Assembly: GCF_001953865.1 (NCBI RefSeq)
Contig: NZ_MQUQ01000003.1
Coordinates: forward strand, 385,917 to 449,916
Direction of reading: 5' to 3'
Length of the DNA: 64,000 nt
Source of the DNA: Amycolatopsis coloradensis
Lineage (GTDB): Bacteria > Actinomycetota > Actinomycetes > Mycobacteriales > Pseudonocardiaceae
In this document: piece after piece, positions 41,949-50,654 of the stretch
How positions within the stretch are numbered: the first letter of the stretch is position 1
How the letters are laid out: each line of letters starts with the position of its first letter
Program-made: the position numbers and the translations under genes
The notes under the pieces: model-generated
The model's input: only the letters and a program-made list of their open reading frames with translations
What the model was told of the DNA's origin: nothing
The model's database searches: none

Positions 41949-43073
41949 TCAGGCGATGGCCTTGACAGCGGTCAGGACCTTGTCCTGGAGGCTCTGCGGG
42001 ATCGGCACGTAGCCCTTGTCCGAAAGCGGCTTCTGACCGTCGGTGGCGGCGACGTTCAGGAAGGCCTTGACGGCCTTGGCGACCTCAGCGTCGGCGTACT
42101 TGGAGCAGACGATCTCGTAGGTGGCGAGGATGACCGGGTAGGCGCCCGCGACGTTGCTGGAGTAGATCGACTCCAGGTCCAGCGCGAGGTCGTTGGAGCC
42201 TTCCTTCTTGAACTTCGCCGCGTCGAGGGACTTGGCGACGTTCGCCGCGGTGAGTTCGACACCGCCGGAGCCGCTGTCGATCAGGGCGGCGTTGAGGCCG
42301 TCCTTCGCGAAGGAGGACTCGACGTAGGTGATGGCGCCGTCGGTGGCCTTGACCGCGCTGGCCACACCGTTGGACTTCTCGGCACCGTTACCGACGCCAC
42401 CGTTGAACTTCTTGCCGTCGCCCTGGGTCCAAGCGCCCTTCGAGGCCGCCTTCAGGTACTTCTGGAAGTTGTCGGTGGTGCCCGACTCGTCGGTGCGGGA
42501 GATGACCTGGATCGGCTTGTCCGGCAGGTTGACGCTCTCGTTGCCCTTGAGCGCCTTGATGGCCGGGTCGTTCCACTTGGTGATGCCGCCGTTAAAGATC
42601 TTGGCGGTGACCTCGGGGGTCAGGGTCAGCTTGTCGACACCGGAGACCTTGTAGGCGATGGCGACCGGGCCGATGACGAGCGGCAGGTTCCACGCGTCGG
42701 AGGCGCAGCGGGCCTTGGCCTTGTCTGCCTCTTCGCCGCTCTTGAGGGGCGAGTCCGAACCGGCGAAGTCGACCTGGTTCGCGTTGAACTGCTTGATGCC
42801 GGCGCCGGAACCGCTGGGGTTGTAGTTCACCTTCTGACCGGCGCACTTGGCGGCGTACTGCTGCACGAAGATGTCGATCGCGGTCTTCTGCGCGGACGAC
42901 CCCTCTGCCGAAAGCGGGTTCTTGCCGCCGCAAACGACGTCGGCCGCGCCACTGGGAGCGGCGGCGGCACCCGTGCTGGCGGGCTTGGACGCCGGGTCGG
43001 ATCCACAGGCGCCGAGCACGAGGGCGGCGCTAGCCACGATGCCGATCGCGCCCGCGGGCCGCATGATCTTCAC
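41949..43073 (-). CDS. pstS: Phosphate-binding lipoprotein PstS
   Basis: The GTG start at 43073 is chosen because GGAGG lies about 7 nt upstream; a longer frame to 43142 lacks one. The 374-residue protein has lipobox VLGAC (Cys23), a Ser/Ala/Pro linker and the PstS domain with GSSAQKTAIDIFVQQY, NPSGSGAGIKQF, FAGSDSPL and SRTDESGTTDNFQKYL, the phosphate-contacting segments. It captures phosphate outside the membrane. Two tandem PHO-box units lie about 100 nt upstream of the start. Confidence 0.97.
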   Translation of the reverse strand: MKIMRPAGAIGIVASAALVLGACGSDPASKPASTGAAAAPSGAADVVCGGKNPLSAEGSSAQKTAIDIFVQQYAAKCAGQKVNYNPSGSGAGIKQFNANQVDFAGSDSPLKSGEEADKAKARCASDAWNLPLVIGPVAIAYKVSGVDKLTLTPEVTAKIFNGGITKWNDPAIKALKGNESVNLPDKPIQVISRTDESGTTDNFQKYLKAASKGAWTQGDGKKFNGGVGNGAEKSNGVASAVKATDGAITYVESSFAKDGLNAALIDSGSGGVELTAANVAKSLDAAKFKKEGSNDLALDLESIYSSNVAGAYPVILATYEIVCSKYADAEVAKAVKAFLNVAATDGQKPLSDKGYVPIPQSLQDKVLTAVKAIA

Positions 43074-43171
43074 TGCATTTCCTCCACTGGGAGACATTCG
43101 CCGGATCGGCGGAACGGGAACGTTCCTACCGGACCCGGACACTAGGCACTGACAGTGGACAGGTGGCCGTC

Positions 43172-43193
43172 AAAGGGTGAACGAAAGGTGAAC
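43172..43193 (-). promoter_or_regulatory. PHO box upstream of pstS
   Basis: On the minus strand GTTCACCTTTC (43193-43183) and GTTCACCCTTT (43182-43172) are tandem 11-nt units with perfect GTTCACC cores, the PhoP-type operator consensus of actinomycetes. It is a stronger match than the phoU site. Confidence 0.92.
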
Positions 43194-43302
43194 AAGGCGG
43201 CCGATGTGAGCAGTGCGACTACTCCAAAAGTGGTCCGTGTCTCGCCTGTGACCTGCGCGTTTGCTCTCCGTGACCGGTCAAGTGCCAGCCGTGGGAACAC
43301 GA

Positions 43303-44178
43303 TTACCGTGCGTATTGAACATCGACCTCGTATCGGGTGAAGCCGAGCTTCGCATAAACCGCGAGTGCCGGGGCGTTGTCGCCCTCGACGTACAAGATCA
43401 CCTGGCCGAGTCCGCGGTCGCGGAGATACCGCAGCCCGGCGAGCGTGAGCGCCTTCCCGAGGCCGCCGCCCTGCGCGTCCGGATCGATGCCGATGACGTA
43501 GACCTCGCCCGCCGGCTCGCCGCCGAACCGGCCGGGAACCGCCTCGTGGACCTTCGTCCAGTGGAAGCCGACGACCTCGCCATCCTGTTCGGCGAGGAAG
43601 AAGCCTTCGGGGTCGAACCAGGCTTCCTTCTCGGTCGCGCGGACCTCGTCGGCGGTCAGGGCGCCCTGCTCTGGGTGCCAGTCGAAGGCACGCGCGTTGA
43701 CGCGGACCATCGCTTCCTCGTCCTGGCCGGGAACGAAGGTGCGCAGCGTGATCCCTTCGCGCGTCACGGGTTCCGGCCAGTCCGCCGTCTCCACGTCGGC
43801 GTGGAGGATCAGCAGTTCGCGAGCGCGCTCGAAGCCTTCGGTCCCGGCGATGTGGACGGCGGCGGGGTGATCGCCGTGCGCCCAGACCCGCAGCGGTTTC
43901 CCGGCGACGTGGTCGACCAGCGCCTTGGTGAGCGCCCTGCCGTGACCGGCACGGCGGTGCGCGGGGTGGACGAACAGTTCGGCGACCTGGTTGCCGTGCG
44001 AGTCGCCCTCGGTGTCCAGGTGCGCGTACGCGACCAACTCGCCGTCGGCGTGCCCCAGGAGGTGTTGCCCACCGGGGAAACCGGTGTCCAGGGGATCGCC
44101 GTCGGCCTCGCGCACGGCGAGCAGGAAGTCGCGGATCTCTTCCGTTTCCGGTTCATCGGTCCACCGCAGATCGAGCAT
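43303..44178 (-). CDS. mshD: Mycothiol synthase MshD
   Basis: The 291-residue protein contains two GNAT domains (about 1-135 and 145-291). The second is catalytic, with YVIGIDPDAQGGGLGKALT forming the acetyl-CoA pyrophosphate loop and the WFDPEGFFLAE strand. MshD acetylates the cysteine amine of Cys-GlcN-Ins, the last step of mycothiol synthesis, the thiol buffer specific to actinobacteria. It lies 66 nt downstream of glnR on the same strand, as in mycobacteria (Rv0818-Rv0819). Confidence 0.97.
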   Translation of the reverse strand: MLDLRWTDEPETEEIRDFLLAVREADGDPLDTGFPGGQHLLGHADGELVAYAHLDTEGDSHGNQVAELFVHPAHRRAGHGRALTKALVDHVAGKPLRVWAHGDHPAAVHIAGTEGFERARELLILHADVETADWPEPVTREGITLRTFVPGQDEEAMVRVNARAFDWHPEQGALTADEVRATEKEAWFDPEGFFLAEQDGEVVGFHWTKVHEAVPGRFGGEPAGEVYVIGIDPDAQGGGLGKALTLAGLRYLRDRGLGQVILYVEGDNAPALAVYAKLGFTRYEVDVQYAR

Positions 44179-44244
44179 GAAACCGACAGTACTAGGGAAC
44201 CCTGTTCCCGCCCGGACGTCTTGTCAGGCAGGAGAGGAAGGGAT

Positions 44245-45039
<795 letters not shown>

Positions 45040-45131
45040 TTAGTGAGAATAGCGGGTGAACAGCCGGACACCTACCCCGTGCTGGATCGATCACACCTGG
45101 CCAAAGAGGGATACGAAGGAGATTCGACGCG

Positions 45132-46025
45132 ATGGTGAGCAGGCCCGTGGCGCACGACGGACGACCGTCCCCCGGCCGGTCCGTCAAGCGAGGAAAGCGG
45201 CGTGGCCGAGGCTGGCTCATCGCCCTCGCGGTACTGCTGGTGCTCCTGGTCGGAGCCGACTTCGGGGCGGCGGCGTACGCAGAGCACACGATCTCCCAGA
45301 AGGCCCGCGAACAGCTGGCGCTGAAGAACGATCCGGCGGTCACAGTGCACGGTTTCCCGTTCCTGACCCAGGCTCTGTCCGGTGACTACAGTCACATCAC
45401 CGTCAACGCCCAGGGCGTCGCCGTCCCGCCGCGGTTGAGCGATGTGGACTTCAACGCGGACATGAGCGACGTCACGGCGCCGCTTTCGGACCTGATGAAC
45501 GGCAACACGAAGGCGATCACCATCGCGACACTCAAGGGCGAGGTGACCATCAAGGCCTCCGACATCGCGAAGCAGGCGCCGCTGGACAAGATCGAGAACC
45601 TGAAGATCGAACCGGTCACCGAGGACTACGTCCGCAACGGCGAAAATGGCCAGGGCGAGACGACACCGCCGACCACCAACGCGCAGGGCGAGCCGATCGA
45701 CAGCTCCAGCGCGGGAATCCGGCTGTCCGGCAACGTGCAGATCGCCGGTCAGAAGGTGGAGATCTTCTGTTTCGCGATGATCGAACTGAACGGCCAGAAG
45801 ATCAGCATCGAGCCGAAGCGCCTCCAGTTCGGGAATGACAAGGAGACCACCATCGTTCCCCAGGCGGTGCAGGACGCGTTGCTGCCGAACTTCAACGCGA
45901 CCATCGACACCGGCGCGATGCCGTTTTCGGTGACCCCGACGTCGGTGCGCGTGAGCAGTGGCTCGGTGACCATCAAGGGCGAAGGCAAGAACGTCGCCTT
46001 CAGCGGAGCGAAGCCGCAGGGCTGA
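45132..46025 (+). CDS. lmeA: LmeA-like DUF2993 envelope lipid protein
   Basis: The GAAGGAGA ribosome site (45117-45124) precedes the ATG. The 297-residue protein has a basic N-terminus, one membrane anchor or signal segment (about 29-46) and a DUF2993 domain (VHGFPFLTQALSGDYSHITV and IKASDIAKQAPL regions). In mycobacteria LmeA (Rv0817c) binds phospholipid and supports lipomannan elongation in the periplasm. The gene occupies the same place here between glnR and the thioredoxin gene, so orthology is likely. Exact role outside mycobacteria is unproven. Confidence 0.9.
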   Translation: MVSRPVAHDGRPSPGRSVKRGKRRGRGWLIALAVLLVLLVGADFGAAAYAEHTISQKAREQLALKNDPAVTVHGFPFLTQALSGDYSHITVNAQGVAVPPRLSDVDFNADMSDVTAPLSDLMNGNTKAITIATLKGEVTIKASDIAKQAPLDKIENLKIEPVTEDYVRNGENGQGETTPPTTNAQGEPIDSSSAGIRLSGNVQIAGQKVEIFCFAMIELNGQKISIEPKRLQFGNDKETTIVPQAVQDALLPNFNATIDTGAMPFSVTPTSVRVSSGSVTIKGEGKNVAFSGAKPQG

Positions 46026-46046
46026 TTCGACGCGGGGTGATCTCGG

Positions 46047-46466
46047 ATGACCGGGGTGTGGGTGCTGCTGGGCGTTCTGGCGCTCGGCGGGGTGGCGGGC
46101 GCGCTTTTGCGGGCGCGTGACGGCCGAGTGCGTGCGGCGAAGTCCGGCACATCCACCCTCCCCGGCCGCGTCTCGGACGCGCTCGCCCCCGACGGCGTCA
46201 CCCTGGTCCAGATCTCCACCACGTTCTGCGCGCCGTGCCGCCACACGCGCGCCATCCTGTCTGCTCTCGCGGAGAAGACCGACGGGCTCACCCACGTCGA
46301 CCTGGACGTCACCGAGACCCCGGAAGTCGCCCAGGCACTTTCCGTCTTGCGGACTCCGACGACGCTGGCCTTGACACCGGACGGCCGGGAGGTTTTCCGC
46401 GTCGGCGGCGTTCCCCGAGGTCAGGAGCTCCTCGACGCCCTGAAACCCCACCTGGCGAACGCCTGA
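46047..46466 (+). CDS. Membrane-anchored thioredoxin-like protein
   Basis: The 139-residue protein has one N-terminal membrane helix (about 3-21) and a thioredoxin fold with active site TTFCAPCRHTR (CxxC about 60-63), cis-Pro in RTPTTLAL and the closing GGVPRGQELLDALK. It should be a thiol reductase or oxidase; the orientation of the anchor decides whether it acts inside or outside. It follows lmeA by 21 nt and is the counterpart of Rv0816c (ThiX) beside the sulfurtransferase operon, so a role in sulfur metabolism is plausible. Confidence 0.92.
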   Translation: MTGVWVLLGVLALGGVAGALLRARDGRVRAAKSGTSTLPGRVSDALAPDGVTLVQISTTFCAPCRHTRAILSALAEKTDGLTHVDLDVTETPEVAQALSVLRTPTTLALTPDGREVFRVGGVPRGQELLDALKPHLANA

Positions 46467-46475
46467 TCCCGAGTT

Positions 46476-46491
46476 TTGGGAAGCGTCCCAA
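46476..46491. promoter_or_regulatory. Inverted repeat TTGGGA-N4-TCCCAA, possible operator or weak terminator
   Basis: A 6-4-6 palindrome lies 10 nt after the thioredoxin-gene stop and 50 nt before the leader reading frame; a further TTCCCAA occurs at 46505-46511 over the presumed -35 region. It could be a repressor site for the sulfurtransferase operon. No binding protein is suggested. Confidence 0.35.
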
Positions 46492-46528
46492 GGTGTGAAC
46501 ACGGTTCCCAACCTGAGGGAGCTCTGCG

Positions 46529-46534
46529 TACCCT
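46529..46534 (+). promoter_or_regulatory. Probable -10 element of a leaderless transcript
   Basis: TACCCT matches TANNNT and is followed by 7 nt and then GTG 46542, the spacing expected when the transcript starts at the start codon itself. A -35-like TTCCCA lies at 46505-46510 with 18-nt spacing. Confidence 0.55.
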
Positions 46535-46541
46535 CGTGCCC

Positions 46542-46628
46542 GTGAACAGGCTGCCCCGAACCTTGCTGACCCAGCGCCGCGCAGTGGATCTGTGCCGCGT
46601 TCGCAGCAGCCTGTGTCCGGCTCGCTGA
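46542..46628 (+). CDS. Cys-containing leader peptide of the sulfurtransferase operon
   Basis: GTG 46542 opens a 28-codon frame containing the block TQRRAVDLCRVRSSLCPAR, the RR-x-VDLCRV pattern of actinobacterial leader peptides placed before sulfur-metabolism genes. Two Cys codons (18 and 25) stand near its end. It has no ribosome site and probably starts at the transcript's 5' end. In mycobacteria a cysteine-codon uORF upstream of the same operon attenuates expression when cysteine is abundant; the same role is inferred here. A GC-rich hairpin (about 46650-46662) lies between it and the next gene. Confidence 0.75.
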   Translation: MNRLPRTLLTQRRAVDLCRVRSSLCPAR

Positions 46629-46695
46629 TCGCGCCTCAGCCGCCCGCGCGCCCGTCGGGCACGCACCTCTTTCCCTCTCGTTCGCAGGAGGACCC

Positions 46696-47130
46696 ATGTC
46701 CGCAGGACCGGCCGTCGACCCCCGCGGTCCGCGGTTCGCCGCCATCCTGACGACGATCGTGCTCGCGGTCGTGCTCATCACCCAGTGGTGGCCACTGCTC
46801 GCGGCGCAGGCGGTGGTGTTCGCGATCGGCGCCTTCATCGGCTTGAAGCCGGCGCCGTACTCCCTGGTCTACCGCTACCTGGTCGCGCCGCGCCTCGGCC
46901 CGACGACCGAACGGGAAGACGCCGCGCCACTGCGGTTCGCGCAGGCCGTCGGCTTCGTGTTCGCCGTCGCAGGCACCGTCGGCTTCGCCGCCGGTCTGAC
47001 CGCGCTCGGCTTCGTCGCGACGGCGTTCGCGCTGTTCGCGGCCTTCCTCAACGCGGCGTTCAACTTCTGTCTCGGTTGCGAGATGTACCTGCTCATCAAG
47101 CGTTTCAGTCCCAGCCCGCGCGCGTCCTAA
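46696..47130 (+). CDS. DUF4395 membrane protein
   Basis: The 144-residue protein has three to four membrane helices and the DUF4395 signature DPRGPRFAA at the N-terminus and FNFCLGCEMYLLIKR at the C-terminus, with a CxxC near the cytoplasmic or periplasmic face. DUF4395 proteins often neighbour thioredoxin and sulfurtransferase genes, suggesting a thiol-redox or sulfur-transport role, but no reaction is established. GCAGGAGGA provides a strong ribosome site. It starts the operon with the sulfurtransferase 23 nt downstream. Confidence 0.9.
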   Translation: MSAGPAVDPRGPRFAAILTTIVLAVVLITQWWPLLAAQAVVFAIGAFIGLKPAPYSLVYRYLVAPRLGPTTEREDAAPLRFAQAVGFVFAVAGTVGFAAGLTALGFVATAFALFAAFLNAAFNFCLGCEMYLLIKRFSPSPRAS

Positions 47131-47153
47131 CCACCAGAAAGAGAGTCAGCTCC

Positions 47154-47990
47154 ATGAGCCGTGAAGACGTCCTGGTCACCACCCAGTGGGCCGAGGAGAA
47201 CCTGGACACCCCGGGTGTCGTGTTCATCGAGGTCGACGAGGACACGACCGCGTACGACAACGGACACATCCGCGGTGCGGTGAAGTTCGACTGGCGCAAG
47301 GACCTCCAGGACGGGGTCCGCCGCGACTTCGTCGACAAGGCGGGCTTCGAGAAGCTCCTGTCGGAGAAGGGGATCTCGAACGACGACCGCGTCGTTCTCT
47401 ACGGCGGCAACAACAACTGGTTCGCCGCGTACGCGTACTGGTACTTCAAGCTCTACGGCCACGAGAACGTGCAGCTGCTCGACGGCGGCCGCAAGAAGTG
47501 GGAACTCGACGGGCGCGAGCTGAACTCGGACGAGGTCAAGCGCGAGACCACCACGTACCAGGCCAAGGAGCAGGACCTCTCGATCCGCGCGTTCCGCGAC
47601 GAGGTCGTGCAGGCCATCGGCGGCAGCAACTTCGTCGACGTGCGCTCGCCCGACGAGTTCTCCGGCAAGCTGCTCGCCCCGGCGCACCTTCCGCAGGAGC
47701 AGTCGCAGGTCCCCGGCCACATCCCCGGCGCGCTGAACGTCCCGTGGGCGAAGGTCGCCAACGAGGACGGCACTTTCAAGACCGAGGAAGAGATCAAGGA
47801 GCTGTACTCCGACGAGGGCCTCGACGAGTCGAAGTCCACGATCGCGTACTGCCGGATCGGTGAGCGCTCGTCCATCGCGTGGTTCGCGCTGCACGAGCTC
47901 CTCGGCTACGACGCGGTGAAGAACTACGACGGTTCATGGACGGAATACGGCTCGCTCGTCGGCGTGCCGGTCGAGTTGGGAGCCAAGTGA
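47154..47990 (+). CDS. cysA: Thiosulfate sulfurtransferase (rhodanese), CysA2/SseA type
   Basis: The 278-residue enzyme has two rhodanese domains; the active-site cysteine is Cys233 in the loop CRIGERS of the second domain. It transfers sulfane sulfur from thiosulfate to cyanide or thiols. Segments such as VLYGGNNNWFAAYAYWY and DVRSPDEFSGK are typical of the actinobacterial CysA2 group. Its stop overlaps the start of sseC (TGATG), and a Cys-codon leader controls the operon. The name cysA is that used for mycobacterial homologues and is unrelated to the sulfate permease ATPase. Confidence 0.95.
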   Translation: MSREDVLVTTQWAEENLDTPGVVFIEVDEDTTAYDNGHIRGAVKFDWRKDLQDGVRRDFVDKAGFEKLLSEKGISNDDRVVLYGGNNNWFAAYAYWYFKLYGHENVQLLDGGRKKWELDGRELNSDEVKRETTTYQAKEQDLSIRAFRDEVVQAIGGSNFVDVRSPDEFSGKLLAPAHLPQEQSQVPGHIPGALNVPWAKVANEDGTFKTEEEIKELYSDEGLDESKSTIAYCRIGERSSIAWFALHELLGYDAVKNYDGSWTEYGSLVGVPVELGAK

Positions 47991-48301
47991 TGGCGGTGGA
48001 CGACAGCTGCGGCGCGCCGGTCCAGGAGGCCACGCCCGCCGATTACGACACTCGCGGCCAGGTCGTGCTGGCGGGCAAGGTGACCGGCGCGGACGGGCCC
48101 GTCGGCGGCGCCTTCGTGCGGTTGCTGGACGGCGGCGGCGACTTCACCGGCGAGGTCGTCTCGTCGGCCGACGGCGACTTCCGCTTCTACGCGGCTCCCG
48201 GCGACTGGACGGTGCGCGCGCTGCACAAGAGCGGTAACGGTGAAGCCTCCGTCACCGCTCAGGGTCCCGGCGTACACCAGCTCCAGGTCTCCGTCGCCTG
48301 A
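47990..48301 (+). CDS. sseC: SseC-like DUF1416 protein
   Basis: The 103-residue protein matches DUF1416 (SseC): an N-terminal conserved cysteine in DDSCGAP (Cys7), then a transthyretin-like beta-sandwich with GKVTGADGPVGGAFVRLLD and FRFYAAPGDWTVRALHKSG. It always follows the sulfurtransferase gene in actinobacteria and is presumed to assist it; the conserved Cys may accept sulfur (inference). Overlap with the previous gene proves coupling. A family B palindrome follows its stop by 6 nt. Confidence 0.94.
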   Translation: MAVDDSCGAPVQEATPADYDTRGQVVLAGKVTGADGPVGGAFVRLLDGGGDFTGEVVSSADGDFRFYAAPGDWTVRALHKSGNGEASVTAQGPGVHQLQVSVA

Positions 48302-48307
48302 CGTTTC

Positions 48308-48362
48308 GCGCGTGAAGGCCCCCTTCCCTCGGCTGAGCCGAGGGAAGGGGGCCTTCACGCGC
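48308..48362. repeat. Perfect 26-bp palindrome, family B, after sseC
   Basis: Arms 48308-48333 and 48337-48362 pair without mismatch around TGA; the core is CGTGAAGGCCCCCTTCCC. It lies 6 nt after the sseC stop and likely ends the sulfurtransferase operon. A decayed relative sits at 53205-53260. Confidence 0.92.
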
Positions 48363-48436
48363 ATGGGGGCACCTGTGGGCACGGCCACGCACCCTGTGCG
48401 AGGCCGTCCGGGCAGGTAGCGACTAAAGTGCGTGGC

Positions 48437-48535
48437 GTGGAGATCCTGTTTACGACCCTGCTGGTGCTCGCCGGCGTCGCGATCACCTGGTTCGCCGTGT
48501 ATGTCGTCTACCGGCTTTACGCGGACCAGCGCTGA
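48437..48535 (+). CDS. Tiny single-span membrane protein (32 aa)
   Basis: GTG 48437 to TGA 48533-48535 encodes a hydrophobic helix (about 3-25) followed by the basic tail RLYADQR. The next gene starts 3 nt downstream (TGACCCATG), which supports real translation and coupling. No family recognised; too short for similarity to mean much. A role as a membrane-inserted regulator or structural peptide cannot be decided. Confidence 0.55.
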   Translation: MEILFTTLLVLAGVAITWFAVYVVYRLYADQR

Positions 48536-48538
48536 CCC

Positions 48539-49162
48539 ATGACGGCGAGTGGCGACGAGGCCATCCAGGCCGCGGAGAAGCGCGCGGAAAGCACGCGCGA
48601 ACGTAACCTCCCCCAGTTCGACGACATGCCCGTCCCGGGCGACACGGCGAACCTGCGCGAGGGCCCGAATCTCAATGACGCCTGCCTGGCGCTCTTGCCG
48701 CTGGTCGGGGTCTGGCGTGGCGAAGGCGAGGTCGATTACCCGACCATCGAGGGCCCGCGCCGGTTCGGCATGCAGCTGACCATTGCGCACGACGGCCGTC
48801 CCTTCCTCACGCACGAGGCCCGCGCCTGGCTGCTCGACGAGGACGGCAACGTCATCCGTCCGGCGGCACGCGAGTCCGGGTTCTGGCGCCCGCAGGCCGA
48901 CGACACGATCGAACTGCTGCTGGCCCACAACACCGGCATCATCGAGCTTTTCTACGGCAAGCCGCGCGGGAAGGCCTCGGTCCCGGCCTGGGAACTGGGC
49001 ACCGACGCCGTCGTCCGCTCTTCGACCGCGAAGGACGTCACGGCGTCCCAGCGGCTTTACGGCATCGTCAACGGCGAACTCGGTTACGTCGAGGAGCGCG
49101 CCATGATGGGCCAGGAACTCCAGCCGCACACGTCGGCGCTGCTGCGTCGCGTGGTGGGCTGA
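48539..49162 (+). CDS. Nitrobindin-like heme-binding FABP family protein
   Basis: The 207-residue protein has an N-terminal extension of about 55 charged residues and the beta-barrel signature GVWRGEG near residue 60, with a C-terminal PHTSALLRR whose His would be the axial heme ligand. This is the THAP4/nitrobindin family; mycobacterial relatives (including Rv0813c in the same place) bind ferric heme and isomerise peroxynitrite to nitrate. Starts at ATG 48539, coupled to the tiny membrane protein. Soluble, cytosolic. Confidence 0.92.
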   Translation: MTASGDEAIQAAEKRAESTRERNLPQFDDMPVPGDTANLREGPNLNDACLALLPLVGVWRGEGEVDYPTIEGPRRFGMQLTIAHDGRPFLTHEARAWLLDEDGNVIRPAARESGFWRPQADDTIELLLAHNTGIIELFYGKPRGKASVPAWELGTDAVVRSSTAKDVTASQRLYGIVNGELGYVEERAMMGQELQPHTSALLRRVVG

Positions 49163-49170
49163 CCTTTCCG

Positions 49171-49782
49171 GTGCGGTGGCGTGCCTACGGCGAGCACGCC
49201 GCCCTGCTCGACTGTGCTTCCCTGACCCAGGCGATCGCGGCGCATGCCGCGGTTTCGTCCGCGCGACCGTCCGGGATCGCCGAACTCGTCCCCGGCGCCA
49301 GGAGCCTGCTCGTGGTGGAAACCCCCGGCTCGGGCGCTCTCGCCGCCGTCCGTGACCTCCTGTCCGGCGCCGATCTCGAACATCCGCCCGACGGCGAACC
49401 CCGCGAGATCACCCTGGACGTCACCTACGACGGCGAAGATCTCGAACTCGTCGCCCAGGACGCCGGAGTGTCCCTTGAGGACGTCGTGCGGCTGCACACC
49501 GATGCCGTCTACACCGTGGCGTTCACCGGGTTCGCGCCCGGTTTCGGCTATCTGACAGGACTTCCCGGGCCACTCCGGCAGCCGCGGTTGCCGAGCCCGC
49601 GTACTCGCGTGCCGCCGGGTTCGGTCGGGATCGCGGGCGAGTTCACCGGGGTGTACCCGCGGGTCTCTCCCGGTGGCTGGCGGCTGATCGGCCACACCCG
49701 GGCCGTCCTGTTCGATCCGCGTGCCGACCCGCCCGCGTTGCTGGCGCCCGGCGACCGGGTGCGGTTCCGGAGCGCCGGATGA
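49171..49782 (+). CDS. pxpB: 5-oxoprolinase subunit B (PxpB/KipI)
   Basis: The 203-residue protein matches PxpB: VYTVAFTGFAPGFGYLTGLP and PRLPSPRTRVPPGSVGIAG are family signatures, and a cyclophilin-like C-domain with GGWRLIGHTRAVLFDP follows. With PxpA and PxpC it forms ATP-dependent 5-oxoprolinase, which recycles pyroglutamate to glutamate. The start of pxpC overlaps its stop (ATGA). No pxpA/LamB gene is nearby, so the third subunit must be elsewhere or missing. GTG 49171 is the start. Confidence 0.94.
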   Translation: MRWRAYGEHAALLDCASLTQAIAAHAAVSSARPSGIAELVPGARSLLVVETPGSGALAAVRDLLSGADLEHPPDGEPREITLDVTYDGEDLELVAQDAGVSLEDVVRLHTDAVYTVAFTGFAPGFGYLTGLPGPLRQPRLPSPRTRVPPGSVGIAGEFTGVYPRVSPGGWRLIGHTRAVLFDPRADPPALLAPGDRVRFRSAG

Positions 49783-50654
49783 GGGCTCTCGAAGTGGTGG
49801 AGACCGGCCCGCTCGCACTGGTCCAGGACCTCGGCAGGCCGGGGTACGCGCATCTCGGCGTCCCGCCATCCGGCGCGCTGGACGTCCCGGCGCTGACACT
49901 GGCCAACCGGCTCGCCGGCAACGACGAAGCCGCCGCGGGCATCGAGTGCCTGTTCGGTGGACTGCGGTTGCGCGCGAAGACGTCCTGCACGATCGCGGTG
50001 ACCGGCCCCGCGGTCGCCGTCGAGGTCGACGGGCACGCCGTCGGCTCGCACGCGCCGGTGTGGCTGGCTGAGGGCCAGGTCGTGGCGATCGGCGCGCCCA
50101 TCAACGGATTGCGGTGCTACCTGGCGGTTTCCGGCGGAATCGCGGCCGACGCCGAACTCGGCAGCCGGTCGCGGGACGTCCTCTCGGAGATCGGGCCCGC
50201 GCCACTGCGCGCGGGCGACGTCCTCCCACTCGGCACGCCGCCCGGCGTGGCCCGCGGCGCCGATGTCGTGCTGCCCACCGTGGCGCCGTCGGAGCTGGTC
50301 GTGCCGGTCGGGCCCGGGCCGCGGGCGCACTGGTTCGAGGGCCTGGAAGCCGGGCTCGCGAAGACGTGGACGGTGACGGCGGAATCCAACCGCGTCGGCC
50401 TCCGGCTCGACGGAACTCCTTTGGCGCGCGAAGGCGACTACGCCGAAAAGGAACTCCCGAGCGAAGGCCTGCTGATCGGTGCCATCCAAGTCCCGCCGAA
50501 CGGGCTGCCGGTCGTGTTCTTGGCGGATCATCCAACTACCGGTGGTTATCCGGTAGCGGCCGTGGTGAGACAGGCGTCACTCCCGGCGCTCGCACAGGCC
50601 CGTCCCGGAACCCTTCTCCGCTTTCACTCGTCCACGAGGGTGTGGAAAAGGTAA
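49779..50654 (+). CDS. pxpC: 5-oxoprolinase subunit C (PxpC/KipA)
   Basis: The 291-residue protein is the usual PxpC length. It has VQDLGRPGYAHLGVPPSGALD near the N-terminus (quoted in part), the SGGIAADAELGSRSRD segment and a C-terminal LLIGAIQVPPNGLPVVFLAD, all diagnostic of the family formerly called allophanate hydrolase subunit 2. It pairs with PxpB, overlapping it by 4 nt. The last codons overlap the next gene by 13 nt. Confidence 0.94.
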   Translation: MRALEVVETGPLALVQDLGRPGYAHLGVPPSGALDVPALTLANRLAGNDEAAAGIECLFGGLRLRAKTSCTIAVTGPAVAVEVDGHAVGSHAPVWLAEGQVVAIGAPINGLRCYLAVSGGIAADAELGSRSRDVLSEIGPAPLRAGDVLPLGTPPGVARGADVVLPTVAPSELVVPVGPGPRAHWFEGLEAGLAKTWTVTAESNRVGLRLDGTPLAREGDYAEKELPSEGLLIGAIQVPPNGLPVVFLADHPTTGGYPVAAVVRQASLPALAQARPGTLLRFHSSTRVWKR

